From Enterobacteriaceae bacterium UBA2655 (GTDB taxonomy: Bacteria > Pseudomonadota > Gammaproteobacteria > Enterobacterales > Enterobacteriaceae): DNA of 21,911 bases. Shown here one piece after another: positions 7,992-17,172 of the stretch (the first letter of the stretch is position 1; each line of letters opens with the position of its first letter). The stretch spans positions 253 to 22,163 of the forward strand of contig DENB01000016.1 of assembly GCA_002359495.1 (NCBI GenBank). The letters run 5' to 3'. The translations under genes and the position numbers were made by a program. The notes under the pieces were generated by a model. The model was not told where the DNA came from and did not search any database. It saw nothing but the letters and a program-made list of their open reading frames with translations.

Positions 7992-9344
7992 ATGCAAGAA
8001 AACAATAAGCTCAAACGCGGACTGAGCACGCGCCACATTCGCTTTATGGCGCTGGGATCGGCGATCGGCACCGGGCTGTTTTACGGTTCGGCGGACGCCA
8101 TTCAGATGGCGGGGCCCAGCGTGCTGCTGGCCTATATTATCGGCGGCGCGGTGGCCTACATTATCATGCGCGCCCTTGGCGAGATGTCGGTCAACAACCC
8201 GCAGGCCAGCTCTTTTTCGCGCTACGCGCAGGATTACCTCGGTCCGATGGCTGGCTACATCACCGGCTGGACCTACTGTTTTGAAATTCTTATCGTGGCG
8301 ATCGCCGACGTAACCGCGTTCGGCATCTATATGGGCGTCTGGTTCCCCGAGGTGCCGCACTGGATCTGGGTGCTGGGCGTGGTGCTGATTATCGGCGCGG
8401 TTAACCTGATGAGCGTTCGGGTATTCGGCGAGGTAGAGTTCTGGTTCTCCTTCTTCAAGGTCGCCACCATTATCGTGATGATCCTGGCCGGACTCGGCAT
8501 GATTATCTGGGGCATCGGCAACGGCGGCGCGCCGACCGGCATCCATAATCTCTGGAGCAACGGCGGCTTCTTCGCGCATGGCGTGATCGGCATGCTGCTG
8601 TCGTTGCAGATGGTGATGTTCGCCTATGGCGGCATCGAGATCATCGGCATCACCGCAGGCGAAGCGAAAGATCCGGTGACCTCCATCCCGCGCGCTATCA
8701 ACTCGGTGCCGATGCGTATTCTGGTGTTTTACGTCGGCACGCTGTTTGTGATTATGTCGATCTATCCTTGGAACCAGGTCGGTACTGCTGGCAGCCCGTT
8801 CGTGCTGACCTTTCAGCATCTCGGCATCGCCGCTGCGGCCTCTATTCTGAACTTCGTGGTATTGACCGCTTCGCTCTCCGCCATCAACAGCGATGTGTTC
8901 GGCGTGGGCCGTATGCTGCACGGCATGGCGCAGCAGGGCCATGCGCCGAAAATGTTTATGAAGGTTTCCGAGCGCGGCATTCCCTGGGTCACGGTGGTGG
9001 TGATGATGTTCGCCATGCTGATCGCGGTTTATCTTAACTACCTGATGCCGGAAAAAGTGTTTCTGGTTATCGCCTCGCTGGCGACGTTCGCCACCGTATG
9101 GGTCTGGATCATGATCCTGCTGTCGCAAATCGCTTTCCGCCGCAAGATCGGCGCCGATGCGGCGCGCAAGCTGCAGTTCAGGCTGCCGGGCGGCAGCTGG
9201 ACGGCGGGCGCAGGCATCCTGTTCCTCTGCTTTATCATCGCGCTGATCGGCTATTTTCCCGATACGCGCGTCTCGCTTTACGCGGGCATGGTGTGGATTG
9301 TCGTGCTGCTGCTGGGTTACCGGCTGGTGCGTAAATCAGCATAA
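7992..9344 (+). CDS. proY: ProY amino acid permease (proline-specific by homology)
   Basis: ProY is an inner-membrane permease of the amino acid-polyamine-organocation family, AAT subgroup. It is named for proline, although in E. coli it is cryptic. The 450-residue product has about 12 membrane helices and the family N-terminus [20 protein letters not shown], then [15 protein letters not shown] and AFAYGGIE-like motifs (here [20 protein letters not shown]). Length and sequence are close to E. coli ProY (457), with a shorter C-terminus. The frame is open upstream through the brnQ terminator, but the ATG at 7992, with AAGG (7978-7981) before it, gives the conserved start [15 protein letters not shown]. 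brnQ-proY order is conserved with E. coli, where malZ follows; here it faces a convergent phosphatase gene. Confidence 0.95.
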   Translation: MQENNKLKRGLSTRHIRFMALGSAIGTGLFYGSADAIQMAGPSVLLAYIIGGAVAYIIMRALGEMSVNNPQASSFSRYAQDYLGPMAGYITGWTYCFEILIVAIADVTAFGIYMGVWFPEVPHWIWVLGVVLIIGAVNLMSVRVFGEVEFWFSFFKVATIIVMILAGLGMIIWGIGNGGAPTGIHNLWSNGGFFAHGVIGMLLSLQMVMFAYGGIEIIGITAGEAKDPVTSIPRAINSVPMRILVFYVGTLFVIMSIYPWNQVGTAGSPFVLTFQHLGIAAAASILNFVVLTASLSAINSDVFGVGRMLHGMAQQGHAPKMFMKVSERGIPWVTVVVMMFAMLIAVYLNYLMPEKVFLVIASLATFATVWVWIMILLSQIAFRRKIGADAARKLQFRLPGGSWTAGAGILFLCFIIALIGYFPDTRVSLYAGMVWIVVLLLGYRLVRKSA

Positions 9345-9378
9345 AAACGCTGGCGACCATGAGGGTTGCCCGTTTTTT
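9345..9378. terminator. Bidirectional terminator between proY and the phosphatase gene
   Basis: GGCGACC (9352-9358) pairs with GGTTGCC (9364-9370, one G-T pair) around ATGAG. T6 follows at 9373-9378 on the plus strand, and AAAAA at 9344-9348 gives a T-run on the minus strand. It lies between convergent genes, so it probably serves both. Confidence 0.7.
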
Positions 9379-9457
9379 ACCCGTTTTTCCCTAAGGCGAT
9401 CTTGTCGCTTTGGGGAATGAAAGGGGTCGTCGTAAACCGACACTTCTTGTTCGCTAA

Positions 9458-10735
9458 TCAGGGGAAAGGGTAATTTATCGGCTGCTGCGCCTGAATATCA
9501 ATGTGGCTGCGCATGCGGGAAAGCGTTGACTCATAAGGACAAAGCACGCCGACGGAAGCGATACGACAATTTTTCTGTAACCACGGCTGATGCAGCAGCG
9601 GATGTTGCGCGTCGACCGGCTGCAGCCGCCGTATGGCATCGAGATCCTGCGCCTGAAAATAGAGGCGGATGAAGCGTTTGCCGCTGCGGCGCTCGCGCCA
9701 GCGCTCAAATACCAGACTGCCTCCCGGCGGGATATTGCCGCGCGCGTAGCCCGGCAGCTGCCAGCTAAAACCGATTAAGGTGCGCAGCATGGCGATATTG
9801 GTGTCATGCGCCACCAGCAGCAGCCAACGCGTGTCCGGCAGAGTGGGATCGTTCGCATCGACGCCCTGCCTGAGGTTTTCAACCACCGCGTTAAGCAGCA
9901 TTGAGCCGCGCCGACGTGCGATATAAGGCACGTCGTTGCTGAGATCGTAATTGGCGGTGATCAACGGCAGCATTGCGCTGATTTGCGCCGAACGGGTAAT
10001 CTGACCGAAAGCCACTTCGCTCAGCGGCAGATTTTCGTTCCAGGCGAGCCGCAGCGTTTCCGCCATGCTGGCCATCGCGCTTAATCCCTGTACGTAGACG
10101 TTGCCGCTGCGGGTCTGCTTCAACTGCCAGGGTCGATTGAAAAAGGGACAGTCGGCAGCCGGGCGGCAGACGCTGGCCTTCAGCAGCTGGACGGCGGGCT
10201 GCAGACGACGCTGCAATCCGGCCAGATCGCCCGCCGCGCGAGTCACGGCGGCCAACTCCCGTTGCGGATCCAGCTGCGCCATCGCCAGCTTCTCAGTCTG
10301 AAACAGCGGGTCGACGTCGCCGTCGACATGATGGATCTTTACGCCGCAGCCGGGAAAGGCGCCGTCCATCAGGGCCTGAGCGGTGGCGCGCGTGCGCTGC
10401 AGCGGGCTGGCGCGTACATACACCGCCTGCGCGTCGGGACAGCCGGCGGGAAACAGGCCAAGCTGGCGGTAGCGATCCCCTTCCGCTCGTCCCTTATTGA
10501 CGACGGCGCTGTAGCCATGGCCGGTAAGCTCGCCGTCGGCGGTGCTCCAGCGCGGCCAGGCGCGTTGGGTGGCGGCTTCGATCTCTTTGCGCTGGCCGGG
10601 CGTCGGCGGACGCACGCCGTGTCGGCTGATCTCTACCACTTTTTCCAGCTGCCAGTCGTCGGTCGCGTCGGCGGCGAACGAGCCGTTTAGCCAAAGCGCC
10701 AACAGCGCGGTCAAAGCGAACAGGAGATGTTTCAT
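9458..10735 (-). CDS. Periplasmic histidine acid phosphatase (phytase / glucose-1-phosphatase type)
   Basis: This is a histidine acid phosphatase (AppA/Agp branch) that hydrolyses phosphomonoesters such as phytate or sugar phosphates in the periplasm. The product is 425 residues (AppA about 432, Agp about 413). It has a signal peptide (hydrophobic 4-17, cleavage near 21-22), the catalytic box SRHGVRPPT with R38, H39 and R42, and the proton-donor motif VAHDTN with H310 and D311. RHG rather than RHN, and HDT, favour general phosphatase/phytase chemistry, but substrate cannot be settled from motifs. A 73-codon upstream extension of the frame overlaps the IMPase gene and lacks protein-like sequence, so the ATG at 10735 is chosen. 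It begins 11 bases after the IMPase stop with no clear ribosome site, suggesting coupled translation. malZ occupies this spot in E. coli. Confidence 0.88.
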   Translation of the reverse strand: MKHLLFALTALLALWLNGSFAADATDDWQLEKVVEISRHGVRPPTPGQRKEIEAATQRAWPRWSTADGELTGHGYSAVVNKGRAEGDRYRQLGLFPAGCPDAQAVYVRASPLQRTRATAQALMDGAFPGCGVKIHHVDGDVDPLFQTEKLAMAQLDPQRELAAVTRAAGDLAGLQRRLQPAVQLLKASVCRPAADCPFFNRPWQLKQTRSGNVYVQGLSAMASMAETLRLAWNENLPLSEVAFGQITRSAQISAMLPLITANYDLSNDVPYIARRRGSMLLNAVVENLRQGVDANDPTLPDTRWLLLVAHDTNIAMLRTLIGFSWQLPGYARGNIPPGGSLVFERWRERRSGKRFIRLYFQAQDLDAIRRLQPVDAQHPLLHQPWLQKNCRIASVGVLCPYESTLSRMRSHIDIQAQQPINYPFP

Positions 10736-10746
10736 CGGAGCGCGGC

Positions 10747-11550
10747 TCAGTCGACCGGGTGCGTCAGCAGCGCCTTGACCTGCGCATAGATCGCCGCGTT
10801 GGCGATCAGCAGCGGGTTGCCTTTTTTCATGCCGTCCGGCAGATAATTGTTGGCGACGCCGCCCGCTTCGCGCATCAGAACGATGCCGGGCAGGCTGTCC
10901 CAGGGATTCATATGCGGCTCGTAATAGCCGATCAGACGACCCGCCGCCGCCCAAGCGCTCATCAGTGCGCCGGAGCCGGTGCGCACGAACATGCCGCCCT
11001 GCTGCAACAGCGCGGTGAGAAAAGGAATAAAGGTTTCCGCAGGGATGCGGCTGGAGGTGCCTATGCCCAGCACGCCCTCGTTCAGCTGTTGGGCAGGATG
11101 AGCCTGAACGCGCGTTTCGTTGACCCAGGCGCCCTGGCCCTGGCGCGCATGAAACATTTCGCGGTGGTTAGGATCGTAGACCACGCCAATAACCGCTTCG
11201 CCATCCAGCAGCACCGCCAGCGAAACGCACCAGTTATGCAGACCGTTAAGAAAACAGCTGGTGCCGTCGATCGGATCCACGACCCAGACATAACGCGCAC
11301 CTTCGATATCGCCGCCGCTCTCTTCGCCTAACACCGCATCGTCCGGGAAGCGATCGGCAATCAGGCTTTTAATCAGCGCCTCTACGTTACGATCGGCCTC
11401 GCTGACCACATCCTGCAGATCTTTTTTATGTTCCACCGCCAGTTGCTGGCGCTGTTGATAAAAGGCATACGCGCGGCTGGCGGCGGCTTTAGCGACGTCA
11501 CAGGCATAACGATACCGTGCGTCCGTTTCACTCTGCGAAGCTGATGACAT
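10747..11550 (-). CDS. Inositol monophosphatase family protein
   Basis: This Mg2+-dependent phosphatase of the IMPase/SuhB superfamily is cytoplasmic (no signal peptide) and 267 residues long, the usual size. Metal-binding motifs are all present: GEESG (E76), WVVDPIDGTSCF (D92, D95) and NPWDSLPG with D218 near the C-terminus. GVVYDPNHREMF also matches SuhB-like proteins. Family members act on inositol phosphates, fructose-1,6-bisphosphate, histidinol phosphate or PAP, so the substrate is open. The start is at 11550, with AGGG a few bases upstream. It precedes the secreted phosphatase by 11 bases, and the pair looks like an operon. Phytate-derived myo-inositol monophosphate would be a sensible substrate, but this is inference from the neighbour. 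It is distinct from housekeeping suhB, which is normally elsewhere. Confidence 0.85.
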   Translation of the reverse strand: MSSASQSETDARYRYACDVAKAAASRAYAFYQQRQQLAVEHKKDLQDVVSEADRNVEALIKSLIADRFPDDAVLGEESGGDIEGARYVWVVDPIDGTSCFLNGLHNWCVSLAVLLDGEAVIGVVYDPNHREMFHARQGQGAWVNETRVQAHPAQQLNEGVLGIGTSSRIPAETFIPFLTALLQQGGMFVRTGSGALMSAWAAAGRLIGYYEPHMNPWDSLPGIVLMREAGGVANNYLPDGMKKGNPLLIANAAIYAQVKALLTHPVD

Positions 11551-11623
11551 CTTTCCCTCTTATGTTTTTTAACCTTGTCACTGGTAAAGCGTGCCTGAAC
11601 TGGCGGACCGACCCTGTAATACG

Positions 11624-11639
11624 TTTAACAATAGTTAAA
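11624..11639. repeat. Inverted repeat just inside the predicted IMPase transcript
   Basis: TTTAAC (11624-11629) and GTTAAA (11634-11639) are exact complements around AATA. Relative to the promoter predicted at 11649-11677 the dyad would lie at about +3 to +18, a usual repressor position. The regulator is unknown. Confidence 0.4.
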
Positions 11640-11648
11640 GAAGTTTTC

Positions 11649-11677
11649 ATTAAGCCGCAGTTAAAAGCGCCTGGCAA
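11649..11677 (-). promoter_or_regulatory. Putative sigma-70 promoter of the IMPase-phosphatase pair
   Basis: On the minus strand TTGCCA (11677-11672, five of six matches to -35) is 17 bases from CTTAAT (11654-11649, four of six to -10). Transcription would start near 11642, leaving a leader of about 90 bases. Confidence 0.4.
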
Positions 11678-11786
11678 GATGAAATCGCTGCTTTCTGGTT
11701 GATTTATCGGTTATTCCTGTTGGTCGCCAGGCGGGGGAGGCGAAGGCTGCGATAACCGCGCAGCCGGACGTTGAGCGGGGAGCGGT

Positions 11787-12368
11787 CTACAGCTGTTGCT
11801 GGCTTGCCAGCGCCATCAGACGTGGATAAAAAATGAAAAAGAACTCCTCAAGCGAGGCGTAGTGCTCTGTAAAATCCAGGTAAGAGTCGCGTAGCTTATG
11901 CAGTCGGGGACGGCGGCTCGCCATGCCTTTTAAGACATTTTCCAGCCATGCCGCTTGCGCATAGCGTTCCAGCCAGCGCTCGCGCCACATAATCTGATTT
12001 AGCTGCTGAAAGGCGAGCGGCGCGCCCGGCAGCAGCGGTGCGATTTCCCGCTGCGCGTCGGCGGAGAACTGCGCCAGCGATCGCGCGTCGTACAGCGATT
12101 CCCAGTGCCTGGCGAGAAAATGATCCCAGACCACGTCGAGCGTAATCGGCGCGACGCGCCGGGTTTCCGCCCGAAACAGCGCGCAGGCCTGACGCACCTC
12201 CGGCAAGCGATCGGTCAGGGCGTCGAGGCGTCGATGCAGGATAATGCCTTCGGCGATAGCGGACGGCCACTGCGCATGGGGATCGCCCCGTACGAAATCA
12301 GCCATCAGGTTGCCGGTCAGCGAGCTGTTGGCCAGCGTGGCCAGATGAAGATGAGCGAGAAAATTCAT
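11787..12368 (-). CDS. acpH: Acyl carrier protein phosphodiesterase AcpH
   Basis: AcpH removes the 4'-phosphopantetheine group from holo-acyl carrier protein, releasing apo-ACP in the cytoplasm. The product is 193 residues, the same as E. coli AcpH, with family stretches MNFLAHLHLA, GNLMADFVRG, HRRLDALTD, RVAPITLDVVWDHFLARHW and GMASRRPRL. These include the conserved His and Asp residues expected of this HD-like metal enzyme. The ATG at 12368 has no Shine-Dalgarno sequence, and a perfect TATAAT ends five bases before it (see findings). In E. coli acpH is directly divergent from queA; here a large oxidase gene has been placed between them. Confidence 0.95.
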   Translation of the reverse strand: MNFLAHLHLATLANSSLTGNLMADFVRGDPHAQWPSAIAEGIILHRRLDALTDRLPEVRQACALFRAETRRVAPITLDVVWDHFLARHWESLYDARSLAQFSADAQREIAPLLPGAPLAFQQLNQIMWRERWLERYAQAAWLENVLKGMASRRPRLHKLRDSYLDFTEHYASLEEFFFIFYPRLMALASQQQL

Positions 12369-12373
12369 GGCGG

Positions 12374-12379
12374 ATTATA
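12374..12379 (-). promoter_or_regulatory. Perfect -10 hexamer five bases before the acpH start
   Basis: TATAAT reads from 12379 to 12374 on the minus strand; the bases CCGCC then lead into the acpH ATG. A normal start site would fall on or next to the start codon. The -35 region is poor (AGCTAA at 17 bases). Confidence 0.4.
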
Positions 12380-12444
12380 AGCATAGTCCCAGGCATTTAG
12401 CTATCGGGTTAAAGCCCTCCATGATGAGGTTTATAAGGGAAATG

Positions 12445-12474
12445 CAAAAAAGAGGCGAAGAGAAACCCTCCGCC
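12445..12474 (-). terminator. Intrinsic terminator of the FAD oxidase gene
   Basis: Read on the minus strand, bases 12474-12454 fold into a nine-base stem (starting GGCGGAGGG and ending CTCTTCGCC, two G-T pairs) with a TTT loop, followed by TCTTTTTT. It lies 45 bases past the oxidase stop codon and before acpH, so the oxidase is an independent unit. Confidence 0.75.
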
Positions 12475-12518
12475 CCAAACAGAAAAATCTTTCAAAGGAA
12501 CCTGGAATAGCTAATACA

Positions 12519-14183
12519 TCAATTTATATTCGTCGGGATTGACATCTCATGTCGGAATATATTTTTTGGATCCACTGCCCGTTTAGTCGACACCAGCTTC
12601 TGATATTTATCGCCGTAATGCAGCGTTAACCATTCGGGGTCGATTTGAGCCTGCGTTGAATCCATATATTTCATGTCGATATCAGGATAATTGATATAAC
12701 ATCCTTCGTAACGACCCGTCTCATCTTCATAAGGCTTGCCACCCTGGTCGGCAAAAAAATCACCGTAGAGTTTTCTAATCCAGGCAATACAGGCCGCATC
12801 CTGCTCCGGCTTTTTCCAGTAAACCTGGAATTGCGATTTCAGCAGCGATTTACGCTGATAAACTGAAGTCGGATTAGATGTTTCATCATTGGTATTAATT
12901 GCGCCGCCGTAAGAATCGATCTGCACCAGCGCCTGATTAAGTAGCGGATTATCCGCGCCATTCAGGTTATTCCAGAGCGCGGTAATTTCAGTGCCGGTAA
13001 AATTACCCACCTGATAACAAGATTTATATTTACCGCGCTGGTTTTCGCCCGATCCGTTAATGTTCTGCGTCGCGTTGAGCCAGGTCATCAGCTGCGCATC
13101 CTGAACCGGATCCGCCAGGCGCTTGATCGCTTTCGGCTGTACCGGCAGAGCGCCATGATAGATGGGCGTATGGATGACGTCGGGCGTGACGCCTGCCGCT
13201 GCGTTCATGGCATTAACGAAATCGACGAATGGCGCGCTCTGATTGGCGCCGTCGACCCGGCCATCCTTACCGGTGTACTGCACCAGCAGATTGATGTTGC
13301 CGGTTGAGCGATGCTGAAGTTTCAACAAGGCAAAGAGGCCGCCGTTCGCCTTACTGATGTCGCTGCTGTTCCAGTTCGCATCGTTGTCGCTGAACCACTG
13401 CCAGTAAGCCTTCAGGAAGCGGCCGAACTGATCTTTGCTGGCAAAGCCGCTCCAGGGATAGCTCAGAGTGAGCAGATACACCTGCTGCGGCGCCTGCGGC
13501 AGCTCCTCATAGTAGTAATTAAGGATGATGCCGAAGTTACCGCCGCCCGCGCCGCGGCAGGCGATAAAGAGATCGCGATCGCTGCCGGTGCTGTTGAGAT
13601 TAACGTGTTTGGCGATAAGCTGCGTGCCGTCGCTATTCGGCACCAGAATATCGACGCCGCTCAGCCAGTCCACCGTTAAGCCGTGCAGACGAGAAAGCAA
13701 ACCGTAGCCGCCGCCGCTGACGTGGCCGCCGGAGCCCACAGAATAGCAGGATCCGCCGGGCACCGTACGGTTGGCTAATTTAAACAGGGTGACGTAACCA
13801 TCCCAGTTTTGATTGCCGGTGGCGGCGCGGAATTTATATTTTTCCGGCGTCGCGCTGTTGTCATAGGGCGAAGTAACGGATTTATCTTCCTGATAATCCA
13901 TTCCCGTCATAAGATTTAAATCAATTATTCCCAGCGGTGTGCTCTCTTCGCCGGCTAATTTATTGCTGACAAAGCCTTCATAGCAATGTCCGCCGCTGCG
14001 TACGGTAATTCGCTGTTTCGCCGCCAGCGCATAATTAGCCGCCGCAATAACTTCATCCGCCGTTTTGCAAACATAAACATAATTGGCGCTTTTATTCTCG
14101 CTTTCCGGCCAGCGTAAATTAAATCCTCTTTTCACTGTTTCGAATCGAGTGTCGAGATTATCGATAACAACGTAGTTACTCAT
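12519..14183 (-). CDS. Berberine-bridge-type FAD-binding oxidoreductase
   Basis: The 554-residue protein belongs to the PCMH/VAO flavoprotein family with a C-terminal berberine-bridge (BBE) domain, which oxidises sugars, alcohols or secondary metabolites using covalently bound FAD and usually O2. Visible marks are TVRSGGHCYEGF with H66, GGSCYSVGSGGHVSGGGYG with C146, GAGGGNFGI (211-219), and the BBE ending DPKNIFRHEMSIP. H66 and C146 align with the two residues that tether FAD in bicovalent enzymes. No signal peptide is seen. The start at 14183 has AGAGG at a good distance. The gene is AT-richer at both ends than its neighbours, has its own promoter and terminator, and breaks up the acpH-queA junction found in E. 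coli, which suggests acquisition. The substrate cannot be inferred from the context. Confidence 0.87.
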   Translation of the reverse strand: MSNYVVIDNLDTRFETVKRGFNLRWPESENKSANYVYVCKTADEVIAAANYALAAKQRITVRSGGHCYEGFVSNKLAGEESTPLGIIDLNLMTGMDYQEDKSVTSPYDNSATPEKYKFRAATGNQNWDGYVTLFKLANRTVPGGSCYSVGSGGHVSGGGYGLLSRLHGLTVDWLSGVDILVPNSDGTQLIAKHVNLNSTGSDRDLFIACRGAGGGNFGIILNYYYEELPQAPQQVYLLTLSYPWSGFASKDQFGRFLKAYWQWFSDNDANWNSSDISKANGGLFALLKLQHRSTGNINLLVQYTGKDGRVDGANQSAPFVDFVNAMNAAAGVTPDVIHTPIYHGALPVQPKAIKRLADPVQDAQLMTWLNATQNINGSGENQRGKYKSCYQVGNFTGTEITALWNNLNGADNPLLNQALVQIDSYGGAINTNDETSNPTSVYQRKSLLKSQFQVYWKKPEQDAACIAWIRKLYGDFFADQGGKPYEDETGRYEGCYINYPDIDMKYMDSTQAQIDPEWLTLHYGDKYQKLVSTKRAVDPKNIFRHEMSIPTNIN

Positions 14184-14214
14184 GGAAATACCTCTTTTGG
14201 GTTACGGTGATGAA

Positions 14215-14223
14215 TTTATATCA
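14215..14223 (-). promoter_or_regulatory. Extended -10 promoter element of the FAD oxidase gene
   Basis: TGATATAAA on the minus strand (14223-14215) fits the TGn-TATAAT extended -10 form, which can work without a -35. It would give a leader of about 25 bases ending in the AGAGG ribosome site. Confidence 0.45.
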
Positions 14224-14453
14224 GGTGCGTTTTCTCCGGGCTATGATTTGATTATGATGCTGGAATCCGCTTCGCAAATATTCATCGCCTGATTAAATGA
14301 AACTATTTCCGCGCGGCCGGTAAAAAACACTTTTATATTTTCTCTTTTATCAAATGAAGTAATTAATCACTTACCTGAGGATGCAGGACGCAGCGGCGAA
14401 TAACGCGGTTAATTTTCAATAATGTGGCTGACGGCGACGCCGGGCAAAGGGTG

Positions 14454-14482
14454 CTGCACAACGGGCGCATTTCCGTTAGACT
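14454..14482 (+). promoter_or_regulatory. Possible sigma-70 promoter of the queA operon
   Basis: CTGCAC (14454-14459) and TAGACT (14477-14482) are 17 bases apart and about 35 bases before the queA ATG. Both hexamers are mediocre matches (three and four of six), so the call rests mainly on position and spacing. Confidence 0.35.
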
Positions 14483-14517
14483 ATGCCGCCTGTTTTGAGT
14501 CCTGAAAGAAGTGAAGC

Positions 14518-15588
14518 ATGCGTGTAGCCGATTTTGCCTTTGAGTTGCCTGAATCATTAATCGCCCATTATCCGCAGGCGCAGCGCAATGGTTGCCGCCT
14601 GCTCTCTCTCGATGGCCCCAGCGGCGCCTTGCAACACGGCGTCTTTACCGACGTGCTGGAAAAGCTGAATCCCGGCGATCTGCTGGTGTTCAACAATACC
14701 CGGGTTATTCCGGCGCGCGTTTATGGCCGCAAAGCGAGCGGCGGCAAAATCGAGATGCTGGTCGAGCGTATGCTGGACGAAAAGCGCGTGCTGGCGCACG
14801 TGCGAGCCTCAAAAGCGCCGAAGCCCGGCGCCGCGCTGCTGCTCGGCGATGATGAAAGCGTGAAGGCGACCATGGTGGCGCGTCATGATGCGCTGTTCGA
14901 AATCGCTTTTGAAGACGACCGCGCGGTGCTGGATATTCTCAACAGCGTCGGCCATATGCCGTTGCCGCCCTATATCGATCGCCCAGATGAAGAGGCGGAT
15001 CGCGAACTCTATCAAACCGTTTACAGCGCCCGTCCCGGCGCGGTTGCGGCGCCGACGGCCGGCCTGCATTTCGATGAGCCGTTGCTGCAGGCGCTGAAAG
15101 AGAAGGGCGTGGAGATGGCGTTCGTGACGCTGCACGTCGGCGCCGGCACTTTCCAGCCGGTGCGCGTGGAAACCATCGAAGATCATACCATGCACGCCGA
15201 GTATGCCGAGGTGCCGCAAGAGGTGGTGGACGCGGTGCTGGCCTGTAAAGCGCGCGGCAATCGGGTAATCGCTGTCGGCACCACCTCGGTGCGTTCGCTG
15301 GAGAGCGCCGCCCAGGCGAGCGGCGAGGCGCTGATTGCGCCATTCTTCGACGATACCCAGATCTTTATCTATCCAGGCTATCAGTACCGGGTCATCGATG
15401 CGCTGATCACCAATTTCCATCTGCCCGAATCGACGCTGATTATGCTGGTTTCGGCGTTCGCCGGCTATCAGCACACCATGCGCGCTTATCAAGAGGCGGT
15501 CGCCGAAGCCTACCGCTTCTTCAGCTACGGCGACGCGATGTTTATTACCAAAAATCCCCAGGCGCCGCAGGAACAGGTCGGCGCCTGA
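14518..15588 (+). CDS. queA: S-adenosylmethionine:tRNA ribosyltransferase-isomerase QueA
   Basis: QueA transfers and isomerises the ribosyl group of SAM onto preQ1 already placed in tRNA, forming epoxyqueuosine at wobble position 34 of Asn, Asp, His and Tyr tRNAs. The 356-residue product equals E. coli QueA. Family motifs include [62 protein letters not shown] and [19 protein letters not shown]. The ATG at 14518 follows an AG-rich ribosome site (AAAGAAGTGA). It is the first gene of queA-tgt-yajC-secD-secF, an order conserved with E. coli. Confidence 0.98.
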   Translation: MRVADFAFELPESLIAHYPQAQRNGCRLLSLDGPSGALQHGVFTDVLEKLNPGDLLVFNNTRVIPARVYGRKASGGKIEMLVERMLDEKRVLAHVRASKAPKPGAALLLGDDESVKATMVARHDALFEIAFEDDRAVLDILNSVGHMPLPPYIDRPDEEADRELYQTVYSARPGAVAAPTAGLHFDEPLLQALKEKGVEMAFVTLHVGAGTFQPVRVETIEDHTMHAEYAEVPQEVVDAVLACKARGNRVIAVGTTSVRSLESAAQASGEALIAPFFDDTQIFIYPGYQYRVIDALITNFHLPESTLIMLVSAFAGYQHTMRAYQEAVAEAYRFFSYGDAMFITKNPQAPQEQVGA

Positions 15589-15630
15589 TTAAACCGGGTT
15601 GCGGACGATGGCTCGCAGCCGCTTATGTAA

Positions 15631-16791
<1,161 letters not shown>

Positions 16792-16815
16792 TAATTCATC
16801 AATGAGGGAAATTTA

Positions 16816-17148
16816 ATGAGCTTTTTCATTTCTGACGCCGTGGCAGCCGCAGGCGCACCGTCGCAGGGAAGTCCGTATTCTCTGGTGATCATGCTGGTGG
16901 TGTTTGGTCTGATCTTCTATTTCATGATCCTGCGTCCGCAGCAAAAGCGTGCCAAAGAGCACAAGAAGCTGATGGATTCTATTTCCAAGGGCGATGAAGT
17001 GCTGACCAACGGCGGTCTGGTCGGTCGCGTCACGAAAGTGGCGGAAACCGGTTATATCGCCATTGCGCTGAACGATACCACCGAAGTGGTCATCAAACGT
17101 GATTTCGTGGCTGCCGTTCTGCCGAAAGGTACAATGAAGGCGCTGTAA
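16816..17148 (+). CDS. yajC: Sec translocon accessory protein YajC
   Basis: YajC is a small single-span inner-membrane protein that associates with SecDF (and copurifies with AcrB in E. coli). The 110-residue product matches E. coli in length. One membrane helix lies at about 21-38 (SLVIMLVVFGLIFYFMIL), followed by the RPQQKRAKEHKKL basic stretch and a soluble domain with GDEVLTNGGLVGRV. The start ATG has AGGGAA (16805-16810) ahead of it. It sits 24 bases after tgt and 24 bases before secD in one transcription unit. Confidence 0.97.
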   Translation: MSFFISDAVAAAGAPSQGSPYSLVIMLVVFGLIFYFMILRPQQKRAKEHKKLMDSISKGDEVLTNGGLVGRVTKVAETGYIAIALNDTTEVVIKRDFVAAVLPKGTMKAL

Positions 17149-17172
17149 TTTTACTTCCCTAAGGGAACTGCC

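Larger units (their letters stand above)
14184..14517. other. 334-base divergent gap between the FAD oxidase and queA
   Basis: The stretch from about 14210 to 14415 is strikingly AT-rich compared with the rest of the window. It holds the extended -10 of the oxidase at one end and the probable queA promoter at the other. No convincing gene, terminator, long repeat or attachment site was seen in the middle. Confidence 0.5.

Noticed and set aside
10736..10954. 73-codon N-terminal extension of the histidine acid phosphatase
   Set aside because: It overlaps the IMPase gene in another frame, has low-complexity Gly/Arg-rich sequence, and would bury the signal peptide.
11745..11765. acpH terminator
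   Set aside because: GGCTGCG/CGCAGCC forms a seven-base stem, but neither side has a T-run in the acpH direction.
11551..11786. Pho box ahead of the IMPase-phosphatase pair
   Set aside because: Only an isolated TTGTCAC-like heptamer on the opposite strand was found, with no second unit at an 11-base distance.
5049..14310. Shared 12-mer GAAACTATTTCC in the MetE-like leader (5049-5060) and in the oxidase-queA gap
   Set aside because: Short, with no extended flanking similarity; it may be chance.
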